5,433 bases of DNA from Bacteroides sp. (GTDB lineage: Bacteria; Bacteroidota; Bacteroidia; Bacteroidales; Bacteroidaceae), in assembly GCA_019412865.1 (NCBI GenBank), contig DXOJ01000821.1:1-5433 (forward strand). Direction: 5' to 3'. Positions within the stretch are counted from its first letter, which is position 1. Every line of letters starts with the position of its first letter. The position numbers and the translations under genes were made by a program. The notes beneath the pieces are model-generated. The model did no database searches and was not told the DNA's origin. It saw only the letters and a list, made by a program, of their open reading frames with translations. Positions 5,175 through 5,433 of this stretch are shown piece by piece.

Positions 5175-5433
5175 TTAACTTGCCAGACTGCGCAATTTTG
5201 TCAATCCGCGATGCATCAAGTTGCGTACAGACTGATAATTCATATTCATAATCTCGCAAATATCCTCGTATTTCTTTTCTTCTATATAATATAATGTAAG
5301 CGCTTCACGTTGGCGGGGAGATAATTGGTCGAGCAAACGTCTAACCAATGAAAATTCATTCTTGCGTTGCTCTTCTTCCATATAATCATCTTCTACATCT
5401 GTAGGAGTGGATATGCTAACTTCTTCTACTGCC
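5175..5433 (-). CDS. ECF-type sigma-70 factor, C-terminal part (5' end outside window)
   Basis: The frame is open from the window edge to a TAA, giving the last 85 residues. The ATG at 5381 is internal, since a sigma factor needs region 2 upstream. Residues 1-20 are an acidic linker (AVEEVSIST..VEDDYMEE). Region 4 follows: LVRRLLDQLSPRQREALTLYY (29-49), then the helix-turn-helix YEDICEIMNMNYQSVRNLMH (55-74) ending in RGLTKLRSLAS. This domain contacts the -35 promoter element. The phrase NYQSVRNLMHRGLTKLR is characteristic of Bacteroidetes ECF sigma factors, which usually pair with a FecR anti-sigma and control TonB-dependent SusC/SusD-type uptake genes. Here the next gene encodes only a FecR-type N-terminal domain, and no transport genes follow on that strand. 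Target promoters are unknown. Confidence 0.93.
   Translation of the reverse strand, partial: AVEEVSISTPTDVEDDYMEEEQRKNEFSLVRRLLDQLSPRQREALTLYYIEEKKYEDICEIMNMNYQSVRNLMHRGLTKLRSLAS

Noticed and set aside
5175..5381. A complete 68-residue regulator starting at the ATG at 5381
   Set aside because: The same frame continues to the window edge and the sequence is region 4 of an ECF sigma factor, so it is a fragment of a longer gene.

Overview
The window looks like chromosomal DNA from a Bacteroides or close relative in the Bacteroidales. The evidence is: AT-rich DNA with weak or absent Shine-Dalgarno sequences at most starts; two perfect matches to the Bacteroides -7 promoter element TAnnTTTG in the one divergent intergenic region; and an ECF sigma factor with the NYQSVRN recognition-helix wording common in Bacteroidetes, followed by a FecR-type anti-sigma domain. 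No tRNA, rRNA, insertion sequence, CRISPR array or phage gene is visible. No stretch over 300 bases lacks a gene.

Layout. (A) 1-1249, plus strand: the 3' part of a HAD-family (YihX-like) phosphatase gene, then 34 bases on, a complete classical short-chain dehydrogenase/reductase. (B) 1250-1396: convergent intergenic region with one long hairpin that can terminate both sides. (C) 1397-3391, minus strand: a tight three-gene operon read right to left. It encodes a YjjP-like ThrE N-terminal half, a YjjB-like ThrE C-terminal half one base later, and an eight-helix membrane protein resembling DUF6064. (D) 3392-3468: a compact divergent control region with two back-to-back -7 boxes. (E) 3469-4722, plus strand: a 12-helix major facilitator transporter resembling YbjJ. 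(F) 4723-4840: a second convergent region with a long hairpin terminator and a short repeated AT-rich segment. (G) 4841-5433, minus strand: the C-terminal part of an ECF sigma factor, cut by the window edge, followed by an 83-residue protein that looks like only the cytoplasmic sigma-binding domain of a FecR anti-sigma factor.

How the genes may work together. The YjjP and YjjB halves should form one exporter, known in other bacteria for threonine/serine (ThrE) or succinate (YjjPB). The third gene is probably co-expressed, in an unknown role. The divergent MFS transporter shares a promoter region so compact that the two operons may compete or be co-regulated. The sigma/mini-FecR pair is the most unusual unit. 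It lacks the transmembrane and periplasmic parts of FecR, no SusC/SusD genes follow it, and a hairpin sits between the two genes. This is the best candidate here for something not well described. Everything else is ordinary core-type Bacteroides content.
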